Below, one piece after another: positions 13,770 through 14,819 of a stretch of DNA of 14,819 nt. The notes beneath the pieces were generated by a model, which was not told the origin of the DNA, did no database searches, and was given only the letters and a program-made list of their open reading frames with translations. The position numbers were made by a program, and so were the translations under genes. Where the stretch lies: contig DAOVYW010000035.1 in NCBI GenBank assembly GCA_030635415.1, forward strand, positions 1 through 14,819, in the 5' to 3' direction. Positions within the stretch are counted from its first letter, which is position 1. Each line of letters begins with the position of its first letter. This stretch comes from Candidatus Firestoneibacteriota bacterium. Lineage in GTDB: Bacteria; Oederibacteriota; JAAXVQ01; JAUVAV01.

Positions 13770-14819
13770 TCAACGCCAACTGGGTACCTTATTATCAAAA
13801 TAATTACTTGTCAAATTGCACGCATTGGTGCCGTCGGCATCCATAATAAAAATATTCCAGGCATTTTCCCATTTTGCTATGTACGCTATCTTGGTCCCGT
13901 CCGGAGAAAAAATAGGATCATCTTTGTACATGGAATCTTTGGTAATCCGGTAATAGTTTTGCCTGTTCAGATCATAAATATAAAGCTGCCGTGTGGTTTG
14001 GCGTAGAGAGTTCGAGGAAAAAACCAGTGTTTTTCCATCGGGAGAAAAAACCGGGTCTCCGACAAAGGTATATTCGTCAACGTCCACCAAACTCCTGGTC
14101 TTCATAGTGAAAAGATCCAGTATGAAAATCTCATTTTTATTGTTCATCGTGGATTCAAAGGAAATCGCGTTGCCGTCCGGAGAAAAACCGTATCCATGAC
14201 TTTCCCCCGCATGATTGGTGAGTTGCTGGATATTACTGCCGTCCGCATTCATAATCCCAAGCTCCGATAATCCGTGTTTATGCAACGTATACACAAGTTT
14301 CTGGTCTCCCGGACTCCAAAAAGGATTGGTTTTATCATCCTTTCCCTTAGTAAGGCGCTTTACTGCCCGGGTGGCAAGATCCAATACATAAATCTGGTAA
14401 GTTCCGGTCCGGTTGGACGTAAAGGCGATACGGGTGCCGTCATAGGAAAAATGGGGGTCGCGGTCAAAAGCATCGGATTCGATAAGCCGTTCCACCTGAT
14501 TTCCGTTGGCGTCCATTATATAGAGTTGGTAATGCCGGCCGTTCGCCCGATTGGAAGTAAACGCGATTTTGCGCAGCACTCCTCCTCCCTCCGGAGTCGG
14601 CGCCGGACTAGGCGTAAAAACCGGTGTGGGAGGGATCGGCACAGCAGGTTTCTCCGCGAAAAATATCTTCGCCGGCTTTGGTGTAACCACCGGAACCGGT
14701 GTCGCTACTTCAACCTTCGGGATCTCAGGTCTCACCCCCGTTGTCTCGGGTTTCACTCCCGTTGTCTCGGGTTTCACTCCCGTTGTCTCGGGTTTCACTC
14801 CCGTTGTCTCGGGTTTCAC
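13770..14819 (-). CDS. TolB-like six-bladed propeller protein with Pro/Thr-rich repeat region (N-terminus outside window)
   Basis: The C-terminal 349 residues of a longer, probably exported protein. About residues 85-349 are six PD40/TolB-type blades. Each has an IAFTSNR-like strand, an xIYIMDxxG-like strand and an (F)SPDG turn: IAFTSNR twice, LVYTLHK, ISFESTM, LVFSSNS, IAYIAKW. It ends with SNYFDNKVPSWR. Before the propeller are a Pro-rich linker (PTPVFTPSPAPTPEGGG) and KPETTGV heptad repeats that continue past the window edge. The GTG at 14819 is a valine codon inside the repeat array, not a start. The propeller resembles the C-terminal half of TolB, but no Pal, TolA, TolQ or TolR gene is visible, so it should not be named tolB. 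It is followed by the small cysteine-rich gene 24 bases downstream. Confidence 0.88.
   Translation of the reverse strand: MKPETTGVKPETTGVKPETTGVKPETTGVRPEIPKVEVATPVPVVTPKPAKIFFAEKPAVPIPPTPVFTPSPAPTPEGGGVLRKIAFTSNRANGRHYQLYIMDANGNQVERLIESDAFDRDPHFSYDGTRIAFTSNRTGTYQIYVLDLATRAVKRLTKGKDDKTNPFWSPGDQKLVYTLHKHGLSELGIMNADGSNIQQLTNHAGESHGYGFSPDGNAISFESTMNNKNEIFILDLFTMKTRSLVDVDEYTFVGDPVFSPDGKTLVFSSNSLRQTTRQLYIYDLNRQNYYRITKDSMYKDDPIFSPDGTKIAYIAKWENAWNIFIMDADGTNACNLTSNYFDNKVPSWR
14737..14819 (-). repeat. Perfect 21-bp tandem repeats encoding (V)KPETTG heptads
   Basis: Three full copies and one copy short by a base (14737-14757, 14758-14778, 14779-14799, 14800-14819) are identical at DNA level, and the array continues beyond the window. 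The unit is in frame and encodes VKPETTG. A diverged fifth copy follows as VRPEIPK. Identity at synonymous sites implies recent slippage-type expansion. Confidence 0.9.

Noticed and set aside
13770..14819. Calling the propeller gene tolB of the Tol-Pal system
   Set aside because: No Pal, TolA, TolQ or TolR gene is visible, the N-terminal region is a repeat stalk rather than the TolB N-terminal domain, and PD40 propellers are widespread.

Overview
The window looks like chromosomal DNA from a diderm (Gram-negative) bacterium. It encodes outer-membrane barrel, OmpA-type peptidoglycan-binding and signal-peptide or lipoprotein sequences, next to an ion-transport cluster built around sodium and potassium. 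The K+-type membrane pyrophosphatase, the PorV-like protein, the two-component-regulator-type propeller and the small cysteine-rich (DUF6485-like) protein together suggest an anaerobic, under-sampled lineage (a candidate phylum rather than a well-studied proteobacterium). I cannot name the phylum from sequence alone. No rRNA, tRNA, CRISPR array, insertion sequence or integrase was seen.

Layout. (1) 1-790: A/T-rich stretch with one unrecognised plus-strand gene (85-642). (2) 791-5250, minus strand: two tightly coupled envelope genes. The first is a PorV-like barrel followed by a long TPR tail. The second is a secreted seven-bladed propeller, an Ig-like segment and a C-terminal OmpA domain. (3) 5251-5871: a 620-base gap with a strong 39-bp hairpin and an A/T-rich upstream region. 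(4) 5872-12139, minus strand: hppA (membrane pyrophosphatase) from its own predicted promoter, then reading upstream a ktrA-ktrB pair and a neurotransmitter:sodium symporter (NSS) gene. The NSS-ktrB-ktrA genes form one operon behind a near-consensus sigma-70 promoter and a leader hairpin. (5) 12140-12367: divergent promoter region. (6) 12368-13537, plus strand: a lipoprotein made of 42-residue TPR repeats. (7) 13551-14819, minus strand: a small cysteine-rich protein downstream of a TolB-like six-bladed propeller, whose N-terminal end lies in perfect 21-bp repeats and runs off the window.

How they may work together. The NSS symporter and KtrB both use the sodium gradient. KtrAB brings in K+, and the HppA sequence has the alanine/glycine signature of K+-activated pyrophosphatases, many of which pump Na+. 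This block therefore reads as a monovalent-cation module. The pair at 791-5250 reads as an outer-membrane complex anchored to peptidoglycan. Its domain set (PorV/PorP-type barrel, TPR, propeller, Ig-like fold, OmpA) resembles the PorP/PorE components of the type IX secretion system, but is divided differently between two proteins. This is the most interesting candidate for an undescribed system here.
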